The translations under genes were made by a program, and so were the position numbers. The notes beneath the pieces are model-generated. The model saw nothing but the letters and a program-made list of their open reading frames with translations. It was not told the DNA's origin and made no database searches. DNA of 64,000 nt from positions 1,054,001-1,118,000 of the forward strand of contig NOKP01000009.1 in NCBI GenBank assembly GCA_002682825.1, written 5' to 3'. Shown piece by piece: positions 22,772 through 33,947 of this stretch. Origin of the DNA: Neonectria sp. B-13 (Eukaryota > Ascomycota > Sordariomycetes > Hypocreales > Nectriaceae). The stretch's first letter is position 1. Every line of letters begins with the position of its first letter.

Positions 22772-24047
22772 ATGAAGAACTGGCTAATCTTTCTCTTCAT
22801 GCTGTGGCTGGGCGTACCCCTCAACGCTGCCCCAACTACAGAGACATCTGGCGCGTCGCTGCTGCCGTCAAAGGCGAAATGTTCCAAGCCCATTGTCCGA
22901 AAGGAATGGTAAGTCTTGCACTAACACGCTGGGTCTCATCTCTGTGACAAGGAGCACGGAAGGTTAACGGTCTCTAATTTAGGCGCTCTCTCTCGCATCA
23001 CGAACAGAATTCATACATGAAGGCTGTCAAATGTTTGATGCATAAGAAGCCAAGAACTTCAAAGAGCGACATGCCTGGTGTCACGAATCGATTTGAAGAT
23101 TTCCTCGGCGATCACATTCTTCAGACGAGCGCAAATCACTTCACTGTGAGGAGCCACGCCTCTTTGGACGCCTGTATTTTTTGCTGACTGAGACCGAGGG
23201 ATATTTTTACCCATGGCATCGGATGTTGATCCGCATATATGAACGCGAAATTCGAGATTGTGGCTTCCGGGGCGCCCAACCGTACTGGGACTGGACCATC
23301 GACGCCGTCTCCCGTGAAGCCATGTTCGAGTCCGTCGTGTTTGACCCAAAGTTCGGATTCGGAGGCAACGGCGCCTGGGTTCCCGGCACTGTGGAGAACC
23401 TAGAGCCAGGGGTACCGTTCACAGCTGCCGGCTTGCCCTATGACCTAAGCGGTCGAACAGGCGGTGGGTGTATACCGGACGGACCATTTGCCAACATGAC
23501 GATTCACATGGGGCCTGGATTCAACGTGTCCTACAATCCTTGGTGTGTTCGACGAGACTTTGTCCCAGACGTGTTCATGCGGTGGGGCAACCAGAAGATG
23601 GTCGACGAGAACCTGGCCAAGGGCAACTTTGGACTGTTCATGAATTCATCGGAAACCTCACTGCATTCAGCTGGCCATCCTGGTGTTGGGGGATTATATG
23701 GCACTATCACGGATGTTTATAGCAGTCGTATGTTTGTTCTGCTTGCTGTCCGATTGATCCTGATTGACTAACCTGAGTCTACTGCAGCTGGCGACCCTCT
23801 CTTCTATCTTCATCATGCTAATTTGGACCGTGTCTGGTGGTCATGGCAGTCGCGGAACCTACCAGGGCGACTGACTGATATATCCGGTCCTGTTGAAGCT
23901 CATGACTGGACTAATCAGAAAGGTCGCAATGTTACACTGGATGACACAGTTCATTTTGGCACAACGACGAAGACGACGGTAACAATCCGTAACTTGATGG
24001 ACATTCATAACGACTTCTTGTGTTATACATACGACGACCTGTATTAG
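22772..24047 (+). CDS. Secreted tyrosinase-family copper oxidase (short type)
   Basis: Exons 22772-22908, 22983-23145, 23193-23727 and 23788-24047 give about 364 aa. A signal peptide ([20 protein letters not shown]) directs secretion. The CuA ligands are His90, His98 and His109 in a GDHILQTS...NHFT...FYPWHR arrangement. CuB is seen as SLHSAGH and [20 protein letters not shown]. Such enzymes oxidise phenols to quinones with a type-3 copper pair. The 47-nt intron 2 (23146-23192) is essential: without it the frame stops at 23186. With it, HFT joins directly to [10 protein letters not shown], as the family requires. There is no long C-terminal inhibitory extension of the melanin-type tyrosinases. 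A secondary-metabolite or secreted-defence role is possible. Start chosen because it gives the signal peptide. Confidence 0.85.
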
Positions 24048-24661
24048 CAAGTCATTCCTTTGAGGGCGTTTGATACAGTGGTTAAGTGAACGGACTATTA
24101 ATATATGTTAATAGCCGTAAGACAATTCTCCTTCGAAAATTTGTATTATATAGTATATTCATAGTAATTGAAACTTTTCATCTCTGCTAGTAGGACCTAT
24201 CAACAAATTGTGTTGGACTTGTTTAAAGAGGTCGATTGAAATCCCATACTGGAGAAAACCGCGCTATTGATGACATGGGGTAGAGTTTCATTAAAATAAT
24301 TAACGAAGAGCGTGGCACTCAGTTGACTTAGTTACTGATAACTGTGTATTGTGTATATTCTTCACTGAGCTATTTCGGCGTTGGTCAGGGGTTATAGGCT
24401 TCCCTGACCGCCATCCTATTCGGACTATGCTCGCCAAGGGGTCGCCGACCCCTTGGCAGGGCCTCGGCTATCACCACGTGACCACCCGATCCGATGCTTT
24501 GTACATGATCCAATCTGACAGAACTCCTTTGACAAACTTTTCACAACAGCGAGAACGAATTTTTGAAACGACAGCCATAAACAGCACCTTACACGCCTCT
24601 CCGACGGGTCAAGCGAATAGCCTGCGGTCTATCGCAGTGCCCAGTGCGATTTTAGACAAGT

Positions 24662-26051
24662 ATGGCGACCTCGTGGCCCCAAGAGGTGGCATAGCCCGCC
24701 GAATTCCGCGAGCACGCCACGCAACTCGGCAAATATCTCAGGAAGGCCCTCCTATGCATCGAACACGCGAAAGACCAACCCGTTCCCCATGGCCTAGCCA
24801 AGTTTATGGCCATGGGCGCACTATCCCTCGTCAACAAGATCCACAACATCCCAGACCTCGGCACCGTACACGACGCACTGCAGATGGCAAGAACCGAATC
24901 GAAGATCGCGGCGAAAAGCACGATGCAGGCTCTCAATGACATTAAGACGGAACTCAAACAGGCAGCGAACACGGGCCAGCAGACATTGGAAGGAATACGC
25001 AAGAGCCACGAAGCACAGAACGAGACGAAGGCGGCAGCCAGAGAATCGACCGATATCAGCAGAACAGTCATGACAATGGTGAGAGAGATCAAGAACGCAG
25101 ATCAGCACAATCGGCTGAGCTCGCTACGGACCTACGCATCTGTTGCAGTTGGAAATGGGCTAGCTACAAGCATACACAATCCGCTGAAGCACAAGGCACC
25201 GCTTGCGCAAGTGCTTCGTGAGTTCATAATGAATATTCGGAATCTGCTCACCATAGCCAGCCTACGGGCGATGAACTCTTGTAGTCTGAAAGCACACGTA
25301 GACCGTGCTATAGAGCAAAGCGGAAACGAGCATTTAGAAAACATCAAAACGGTCTCAACTAACCAACTTAAAAGCGGCGACCTTAGCATCAAGACGGCTA
25401 CGACTTCGAACATGGAGGTACTACGACAGTTCGCTGAGGACTGGGAGCACCGGGTCGGCAACGGAGCCACCGTCCACATCCCAACATACGGAGTTCTGGT
25501 GTACGGCATTCGCACTAGTTCAATGGATATAAGCCAGTTTGAGGACACGAGAGACAACATTCTCTAGGAAAACAGACCGTTCATCTCAAGCGCTGGAATA
25601 AAATACATCGGCTGGCGGCAAAGACTGCTTCCTCGATCATCATTGAGTTTACAAGACCCCAAGACGCCAACAAGATCATAGACAAGGGTTTAATTTGGCA
25701 TGGGGAAGTCTTTCAGTGCGAGCTGTGTAATAGGTCGTGCCGACTGAGGCAATGCTTTGATTGCTAAGGATATGGCTACATAGGAACCTAGTGCAAGGCA
25801 ACAACGAGATGCGGCTACTGCGCTCAAGAACATGCGTCCCGTAAATGCCCTATCAAGTCTGACAAGAGCGTGCCCAGAAAGGGTACCAACTGTAAAGGCG
25901 AACACGAGGCATGGAGCAATCAATGCGCAACCAGGAAGGCGGAGATGGCCAAGGTGAAAGCCACCTACGCCGCACGTCCTAGGTACCACCTAGTGCCACA
26001 GAGCAATATTACGATCGGCCAGGCGACCCCGACTGTGAGAACTCGGCAGTA
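24662..26051 (+). pseudogene. LINE ORF1 (gag-like, CCHC zinc knuckles), broken
   Basis: The frame appears to begin at 24662 (MATSWPQEVA) and is stopped by TAG within 11 codons. It continues helical and coiled-coil-like to a TAG at 25567. After a frame change it encodes zinc knuckles about 25700-25940 (CFDC, CGYCAQEHASRKC, NCKGEHEAWSNQC). Two in-frame stops (TAA, TAG) in the first knuckle sit where glutamine-type codons are expected. The product would be the RNA-binding ORF1 protein. Confidence 0.75.
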
Positions 26052-26344
26052 ACCGATCGGAAGGAGCATCCGGGAGGGAGTACCATCGCTCGCGCCCAGT
26101 CATACTCAGCAGAATCAGCAAGGAAGAAGCAAGTCACCGACGAAGAAAGGGAAAAAGAGAGCCAACCCTGGAAGCAACGCAGCTCCCCAAACGACGTGGA
26201 GAACGAGATCACAGTCAACACAGGCAGTCAACGGCCCCAAAGGATCATCACGCCATCTAGAAGGGCACTGGAAGCCCTTGATGCAAACTCGGCGCGACTA
26301 CACAGCACCTACCAAGCGGACAACATGGATATCAACAACCGAGA

Positions 26345-29300
26345 ATGAGCTATCTGGAATCACTCTCAATACTACAGTACAACGTCACAAAATCGAGGGA
26401 CATCGTTATAGCTACCCTACTACGGGATTCAAGGGTAATGGATTTCGACATCTTAGCCATCCAAGAACCATGGACGAATACTTTCATGGACACCACACAC
26501 CATCCGGGAAAAGACCAGTTTCATCTATGCTACCCCCGAGATGAAGGCGAAAGTCCAGCAAGGGTGTGCCTGTATATCAACAAACGTCTCGACCATTCAG
26601 AGTGGCAATTCGAATCACACAATTGGGATCTCTGTACAGTAACGATAACCTTAGGACAAGGGGACGAGATCAGGGAGATCAAGCTACACAATATCTACAA
26701 CCCCGATCAAAAGGCGGAAAACAGGCAGAGTGTACTACCTCAACTGCGAAGGATGCTCGACTCGGCTCGGCAAGCAGAGCAGATACTAGTTGAAGACTTC
26801 AATCTACATCATGAGATGTTGGGAGGCCCGCATGTCCTTAGAACAGAGGCAGAGGTAGAGGATCTCGTCGAGATCATAGAAGACTATAACCTCACAAATG
26901 CTCTGGCGCCAGGCACTATCACGTACGAAGAAAGCAAGAGGCAAACAACAATCGATCTCTGCCTGGTCAGCCTCGGCCTGGTCGATAGGATCATCAGGAG
27001 CGAGGTAAACCGTGGTCTTGATCACGATTCAGACCACTTACCGATCGTCATTTCACTCGACGTGTCAGTCAAGCAGTTTAGCAGAGAGGCCGGCAGAAAC
27101 TGGAAATCAATAGACGAGAAGAGATTCAGGTCTGCGGTACTGGGCAACCTGCCGCCACAGCAAAGACCAAGAACTCGAAGCGCGCTTAATCTATACGTGG
27201 GGGAAGTAGTTGCAGCGTTAAAGAGTGCAGTAGAGGCAGCAGTGCCCCAAAGGACATGGTCATCCAAATCTAGACGGGGCTGGGATGAGGAGTGCACGCA
27301 AGTGCTAGCAGAGACCAAACGCCTCAGGCGACTTCACAATCTCTACCATACGGAAGAAACATGGGAGGCATACCGAGCGGCCAGGAACCACAAAGACAGG
27401 GTAATCAAGAAAGCACTTAGAAGTGCGCATCGAGAGAACGTGGAAAAAGCCTCGGAGTCACCAGAGGCCCTCTGGAGAGTGGCAAAGTAGGCCAGAAACA
27501 GGAACATTCAGGCACCAGAGGTGGCGCCTACGCTTCAGCACCCAGAAACCTCCCAGGTGGTCTCAGACCCAGTTGGCAAGGCCGAAATCTTCAAGAAAGC
27601 CTTCTTTCCTGCCCCACTGGAGGCAGAGCTCGGCGACATTGAAGACGCAATATACCCAGATCGGATAGCGATGCCACCCATCAACAGAACAAGAAGTGGA
27701 AAGAGCCATACAAGAAGCCTCGTCATTCAAAGCTCCCGGCCCTGATGGCATCTTGAACAAAGCATTGCAACTAGCGGCGACGTGGATCAAGCCTCATTTG
27801 GCGGCGATCTTCAATCAAAGTCGTCTTAGGCTCGGTTACTGCCCACAACACTTCAGGGAATCGACAACGGTCGTGCTGAGGAAACAAGGAAAGGGCAACT
27901 ACACCGTCCCCGGGTCCTATCGGCCGATAGGGCTGTTGAACACCATAGGCAAGATCATGGACGCCATGCTAGCACATCGTCTGAGCTACGTAGCAGAGAC
28001 ACACAACCTACTTCCCCCAACTCACATGGGAGGCAGGAAGCTGAGATCCGCCGAGCACACCGTGCATCACATCATCGACAAGATCTATGAAGCATGGAAT
28101 AGAGGCCGAGGGCAGGTGGCCAGCTTGCTCTTGCTCGACGTCTCAGGCACCTTTGACAATGTATCGCACAAGCGGCTCCTGCACAATTTACGGAAGAGGA
28201 AAATTGATGAGAAGATGAGAAGACGGATATCGAGTCTCCTAGAAGACTGACACACCAGGATCTTGATTGGTGGATTCAAAACCGAGCGACACAAAATCTC
28301 GGCAGGGACAGTACAAGGCTCGCCACTCTCACCAATTCTCTACATTTTCTACAACACAGACCTCATCGAGAGCTGCAACCTAGCAGAGGACACCATCTCT
28401 ACTAGGTTCATTGACAACGTGGCGATCCTCACATGGGGAGATACGACGACGGAAACATGCAACAAGCTTCAAGGAGCACTCCAAACAGCCGAGCAGTGGG
28501 CGAAAACCCATGCGTCAGTCTTCTCACCCAGCAAATTCCAACTCGTACACTTCACCAGGGCACGCACAAGAATAGATATTCAACACCCACTGCAAACGGC
28601 ATGGGGCGAGATTCCGGCAAAGCCGACCTGCAAAATATCTAGGACTCATCATGGACTCTGCGCTGCAGTGAAAGCCCCAGGTAGACGAAATACGGAGGAA
28701 GGCGACGAAAACAATCTCAGCCCTAAGCAGCCTGGGTAGCTCAACCTGGGGCCTTACCCTCCAAGATAGGAGGAAGATCTACCGAGGTGTGGTGGTGCTA
28801 CAGATCATATATGCATGCTCTGCGTGGTCAAACTCAAACTGGAGAACGCGAAACATGCCGTACACAAACAAGACACTGGCACAACCGCAAAGTCTGCAGG
28901 CACGGGCAGCCAGGGCGATCTCTGGCGCCTTTAAAGCCACGTCAGCCCCGCCCTGGTTATTGAAACACATCTTCTGCCCATCGATCAAATCTGGAACCAC
29001 AACGCTGACTGTCTGGGAAGAATCGGCCTTAGGGGACAAGAATCCCAGCACAGCGCAGATGGTCTGGGAGGAGGAAAGACAAAAATGAGCCCACGCAGAG
29101 CAATACAGAAAGCCATATAGGACGAACAAGGGTTCGAGATGGAGAAAATGAAAGTAATCACCCCACACCTTGTCCCACCATGGTGGATAAGGCCCAAAAC
29201 TTTCATCGAAGAGAGCGTCGAGAAAGCGCAAGCGAGACACCAGTACGGCATTAGCAATGAGCCAAACGCTATACACATATACACGGATGGAAGTGGCATC

Positions 29301-29375
29301 AACGGACACGTGGGCGCTGCGGCAAGGTGCACGACGACCAGTCAAAGCAGGAGCGCCTACATAGGGTGTTTATGA
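26345..29375 (+). pseudogene. LINE ORF2 (endonuclease - reverse transcriptase - RNase H), broken
   Basis: The endonuclease (26345 to about 27070) shows LSILQYNVTKSR, ILAIQEPW, VEDFNLHH and HDSDHLPI. The usual Gly before DFNLHH has become Glu. A TAG ends the frame at 27490, and a frameshift precedes the reverse transcriptase (27696-28739). The RT shows SSFKAPGPDGI, YRPIGLLNTIGK, LLLDVSGTFDNVSH, QGSPLSPILY and FIDNVAIL. The catalytic YxDD-type motif is therefore D-to-N mutated, and a TGA at 28248 replaces a probable Trp. RNase H begins at about 29270 (IYTDGSGINGHVGAA) and is truncated. Confidence 0.85.
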
Positions 29376-32090
29376 AACAGTGGGTAATATGTCATGGTTC
29401 TGCTGGTTGTGATCGCCTGGTCCCAACCTGGGCCGTGACACGAGCTTCCTAAGATGTCGGCTGTGTTTCATCTCAGGGTAAATATATGTCAGTGAATAGA
29501 CCTGGTGATCAGAGGTAATCAGATGTATTCTGCCCAGTTTTCTTGAGATTATCCAAGAAAGTCATCCAATGCAACATGTTGGATTTTTTACACCCCAACT
29601 CCAAAGTCAACGTGTAATCAATGGCGTCCTCAAGAACATACGTACGCAAGCCGATCGACAAAAGGAAAACTAACGTGGAAGGATCTGCGAGCCTACTGCA
29701 GCCCAGCCGCTCCGGTTCAGCCGCAATCGATAATTCCACCGACTGTGGTTGCCCAGACAGCCCCAATGCCATGGCGCAATTTGCCTCCTTTGTGAGCCAC
29801 AGCTTATCGGTGCTGTTGGCTGGCTTCTGAACCACGGGACGATGGCTTAATTTCCATTTTGACTCGGATCTTGTTTCGCCCGATCAGATCGCTGGGGGCC
29901 AGTCCTCTTGGGGCTCTGGTGATCTGCGCAAGTCTTCCAACAAACCTGCCGTGGTTGACAGTGCAAAGCTCGTCACTGAAGTGATGGCCGCTAATGTTCT
30001 TCGTGTATGGATAATCACTGGCTGCTCGGCGTCGACGGCTGAGATGGCCAATGGAATCAGCCCCTGCTCGCCAAGATACTAGGTCACTCCGGTTATCAGG
30101 TGGTAGGTAGAGTGATGGCCTCTCATCCCTCTTCCGCTTGATGCCAGAGACAGACTACTTATTTCCAATTCGGACCCAAGTGATGGACAAATCGAATGCA
30201 ACTAGAGTAGGACTCGGCTTCCAACCGATCACCATGTGCATCGTTCTCCACAGCAAACGGGGCAGATGGCCCAGACCTGATGAGGCTCATCAGCTCCCTT
30301 CGCATGGCCAAGTGGACCTAGCAATAACGTGGCTTCGGGAAGTGTACTGCATACCAGCTCAGCTGACCATGCGATCGATCCACAATCTCGGCTTGTCGCC
30401 CAACAGACGTGAGAGGCGGTAAGGTCTGGACCAGAGATGGCGCTGGGCATCAACTGCAATCTTCCTGGCCTCACCGTAGAGCTGAAGAAGATCCCGGTCA
30501 CACGACACCATCGCAAGTCGGTTATGCCTGCGGCAACCGCGGCCAGAGTCATCGGTTTGCAGAGTCGACGCCACTGGGGCAAGAAAGATTAGAGCGATGG
30601 TAAGTGCAATGATGGGAAAAAGCAACAAGCATATTTTAAGCTTAACCCCACCTTGGATACAAGCTAGTTCCCAGATCTAGACTCGGGTGGTGACATGGGG
30701 GCCTTACTTGGTGAGGCGACAAGCCGGCGAGTGTGCTTTGTTGCTGCGGCAGAGGGCGGAAAGGGAGAAAACTCGGCTAGAGCTGGATCCCGCTAAGAGA
30801 TCTTGGCACGGGGAGTCCATCGAGGCTCGAGTGTTGAATATTTCAAGGCTTGGATTGCGACATTGCAGCCTGCAGCCATGTCAACGGGGCCCGCAGGCAT
30901 GATGCAGTTTCCTCCAATGGCCCCGCTTGAGAGGGATGTCGCAAGATCGGAAGTCGCGGAGGATCTGGCATGATTTGGGCAAGCCAAGAAAAAAGACGTC
31001 TGGTTCTCTGCAAGTTCAGGGGGTCTCCCGCGTCGCGGAATTGCGCGGCGATACGGGCAAGTGACACTCGGTGACAAGCGAAGGAAAGGAACGAAACCTT
31101 GTTCCCTTAATCCCAGACACGCCCAGGGTCTAAGGCTCTCACCTCATTGTGATTTACATGTCGTCATCCTCTCTTCGCTTCGGAACTCGTGAAATGGCAC
31201 CGACGAGTCCGGCGCTAGTGACGTGGCTTCACCCAAGCTGGCGACGGGTTTGTTTTTTAGGAGGGTCTGGGCCCACAGAATAAAGTCCTTTGGGGGCGGA
31301 GTTTGGTAAGGGCTAAGGGCTCTGTCATTTAAGCTTAAGTCCAACTTTGAACTCCCCGCACCATCACGTAAATGATTGCTATTGCTGCGTATACCGACCG
31401 ACAACGGCATTTGGACGAGAGGTGTCGTAATTTCTAGACAGGATAGAGCTCTACGTTTCTCATGTGTGTACTCACCACAGCCATGTCTTTTTTTGCAGAA
31501 CAAAATTCAACAAGAGCAAACGAACCGTCGCACGCCATGTACGACCACGACCATCCATCGGACCATCGCCATCACGGGGAGTCCGCCTGTTCGCCCTCAC
31601 TCAAACAGATTCCCCGAGAAGCTTCGCTGCGGGGAGCACGCCCAAACCACCGCCTCCCATTGGCGCCTCCCTCGCATTGAGTCATTTTCCCTTCACATCC
31701 CCCCACGGTTAACAAATCGGAGGCGCTGATGGCGAGAGGAGGAAGAGTCTTGGCTCGTGGTCTAATCGCGCGCTAGTCTCGACCACCTGTTTCTTTTGGC
31801 CCTATCAAGCCTGTTCATCAACGGCATTTGGGGATGGCGTGCTCGCATAACCCCATGTCACCATACACTTGGTAGCCCAGACCAGACATCACCAACGAGC
31901 CCGGGAGCCTTGGCAACTTGGCGATAGCTTGGCGAGGCCTTCAAGCAGGTCCTTAAGTGAGGCACGCTCTCCGCCGGGGGGAAGGAGTTTTCCTGTTCCT
32001 CCAAGCCTGAACAGAACAGACAGAGCCGTCATAGTTCACAGAACAGACAGAGCCGCCACAGTTTGCAGTTCGCAGTTCGCAGCAGCCACC
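29376..32090. other. Gene-free stretch after the LINE; possible LTR fragment at its start
   Basis: At about 29385-29475 the minus strand begins TGTCACGGCCCAGG and a short inverted repeat (TGAAACAG / CTGTGTTTCA) brackets the segment. This resembles an LTR end, but no partner LTR was found. The remaining sequence has only short motif-less frames. The last few hundred bases are the promoter of the permease; an ACAGAACAGACAGAGCC repeat occurs twice just before the ATG (about 32012-32055). Confidence 0.4.
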
Positions 32091-33947
32091 ATGTCCAAGC
32101 TACACCACGAGTCGGCCGACCCGTCCCAGTATGCGCCTCCGCGGGACGATGAGGAGGCCCTCACCTTGCACGCCGACTGGACCAAGGAGGAGGAGTCCAA
32201 GGCCAAGCGGAAGTAGGTGTCCACCGCGACGACCCGAACATGGTCCACCAGCAACCAGCTAACCAACGGTACCTGTCTAGACTCGATTTCATCATCATGC
32301 CGCTTCTGACTCTCGGCTTCTTCTGTCTGCGTAAGTTGCATCCATCGCCTCCATTGCCCTCCTCTCCTTGCCCGACTAGATCTAACGAATCGCCGACATG
32401 CAGAACTCGACCGAGGCAACATCGCCAACGCCATCACCGACGACTTCATGAAAGATGTCGGCATCGACCAGGACCAGTTCAACATCGGCCAGCAGATGCT
32501 GTCCCTCGGCATCGTGCTCTTCGAGATTCCCTCCAACATGATCCTGTACCGCGTCGGCCCCGGCAAGTGGCTCACCCTGCAGCTCTTCCTCTTCGGCACC
32601 GTCAGCACCTTCCAGGCCTTCCAGAACAGCTACGGCTCCTTCATCGCCACCCGCTTCCTCCTCGGCATCACCGAGTCGGGCTTCATCCCCGGCGGCCTCT
32701 GGACCCTGTCCACCTGGTACACGCGCAGGGAGACGGCCAAGCGCGTCATGTTCTTCTACTTCGGCAACCAGTTCGGCCAGGCCTCCTCCAAGCTGCTGGC
32801 CTACGGAATCCTGCACATGCGCGGCGTTGGGGGCCACCCCGGCTGGTTCTGGCTGTTCGTCATCATGGGAACCTTCACCATTGCCAGCGGCATCGTCCTC
32901 GGATGTCTACTTCCCGACTCCTTCAAGAACCCCCGCAGCACCTTTATCCCCAACTTCTCTTTCTTCACCGAGAGAGAGCTGCACATCCTCCAGAACCGTG
33001 TTATCCTCGATGATCCCATGAAGGGGAAGAAGAAGAAGCGCATCGGCCGCGATGCCTTCAAGAAGGCGGTATGTCAAATCTCTTCTCCTGGAAATAATCT
33101 CCCGCTTCGTTTATGTTACTGACAGTTGGTCGTCTCAAGTTCTCCAACTGGCGTCTTTGGACTCATTTCCTCATTACCCTCTGCAACAACGGACCCCAGC
33201 GTGCCTTCGACACCTACTCTCCGTCCATCGTCAGCAGCTTCGGCTTTAAAGCCCTCACCAGCAACGCCATGGCATCCGTTGGTCTCTTCCTCCAGATTCC
33301 CGTGTCATTCTCCTTCAGCTGGGTTTCCGACCACTTGTAAGTCAATTCTAGGTGATATAAAACACGACGACTTTGCTGACTCAGATGATTGTAGTAACCG
33401 ACGTGGAGAGACCGTTATTGCTGGATTGAGCATGCATCTTCTCGGTTATGTCTTCAACCGCGGTTTCACTGAGCTCAACCTCCGAGGTGTACGATACTTT
33501 GGTGTAGTCTGGACGCAGACGTTCGGAACATTCTCCCATCCCCTCAACATCGCCTGGATGTCGCTGGCATGCGACGACTCCGAGGAGCGAGCACTAGCCA
33601 TGGCAATGTAAGTCTTCCGTCATTTCCCTTCCCGACACCATTGCTCACACGGTTCCAACAGGGTCATCATGGGCGCCAACATCGCCGGCATCTACGGCGC
33701 GCAGATCTTCCGCGCCGACGACAAGCCCCTCTACCGCCGCGGCTTCAGCATCGGCATCGGCGTGCTCACGTTCGGCGTGGTGCTGGCCATCGTGCGCTAC
33801 ATGGACGACCGCGTGCGACGCAAGCGCAACGCCGGGCGCCTCGAGGCCGAGACGGAGACGGCGAGCGGCCACCAGTCGGACGAGAAGAGCGACTCGAAGA
33901 CGCCGGTGCAGAACAGCGTCAATCCCCAGCACTCCATTGGTATTTGA
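32091..33947 (+). CDS. MFS permease, anion:cation symporter (Dal5/allantoate permease-like) family
   Basis: Exons 32091-32212, 32281-32330, 32404-33068, 33140-33336, 33395-33607 and 33662-33947 give about 510 aa. The family fingerprint is plain: LDRGNIANA after helix 1, FEIPSNMIL, TRFLLGITESGFIPG, LSTWYTRRE, FFYFGNQ and a long central cytosolic loop. These plasma-membrane proton symporters take up organic anions such as allantoate, nicotinate, pantothenate or small peptides in yeast and filamentous fungi. The substrate cannot be assigned. The hydrophilic N-terminus and the acidic, Ser-rich C-terminus are typical. The join at 33068/33140 uses an AAG acceptor (TCTCAAG), chosen because the nearer CAG would shift the frame. 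All introns are 54-73 nt. Confidence 0.88.

Larger units (their letters stand above)
24400..29375 (+). mobile_element. Degenerate non-LTR retrotransposon (Tad/I-like LINE)
   Basis: About 5 kb carrying ORF1 (gag-like with CCHC knuckles), then ORF2 with AP-type endonuclease, reverse transcriptase and the start of RNase H. The order is that of I/Tad-clade LINEs of ascomycetes. Several in-frame stops and at least one frameshift make it inactive. The 3' end is lost: the RNase H domain breaks off at about 29375 and no poly-A or simple-repeat tail follows. Left and right boundaries are approximate; no target-site duplication was identified. Confidence 0.85.

Noticed and set aside
23146..23192. Frameshift or premature stop in the tyrosinase
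   Set aside because: A 47-nt intron with GTGAGG donor and GCTGAC branch restores the CuA motif, so no break is needed.
24349..24939. 196-codon plus-strand frame as a host gene
   Set aside because: Its second half runs in another phase over the LINE ORF1, whose own frame is better supported by knuckles and downstream ORF2.
26345..27490. Stand-alone host endonuclease/exonuclease/phosphatase gene
   Set aside because: Followed directly by reverse transcriptase and RNase H; it is the LINE endonuclease.
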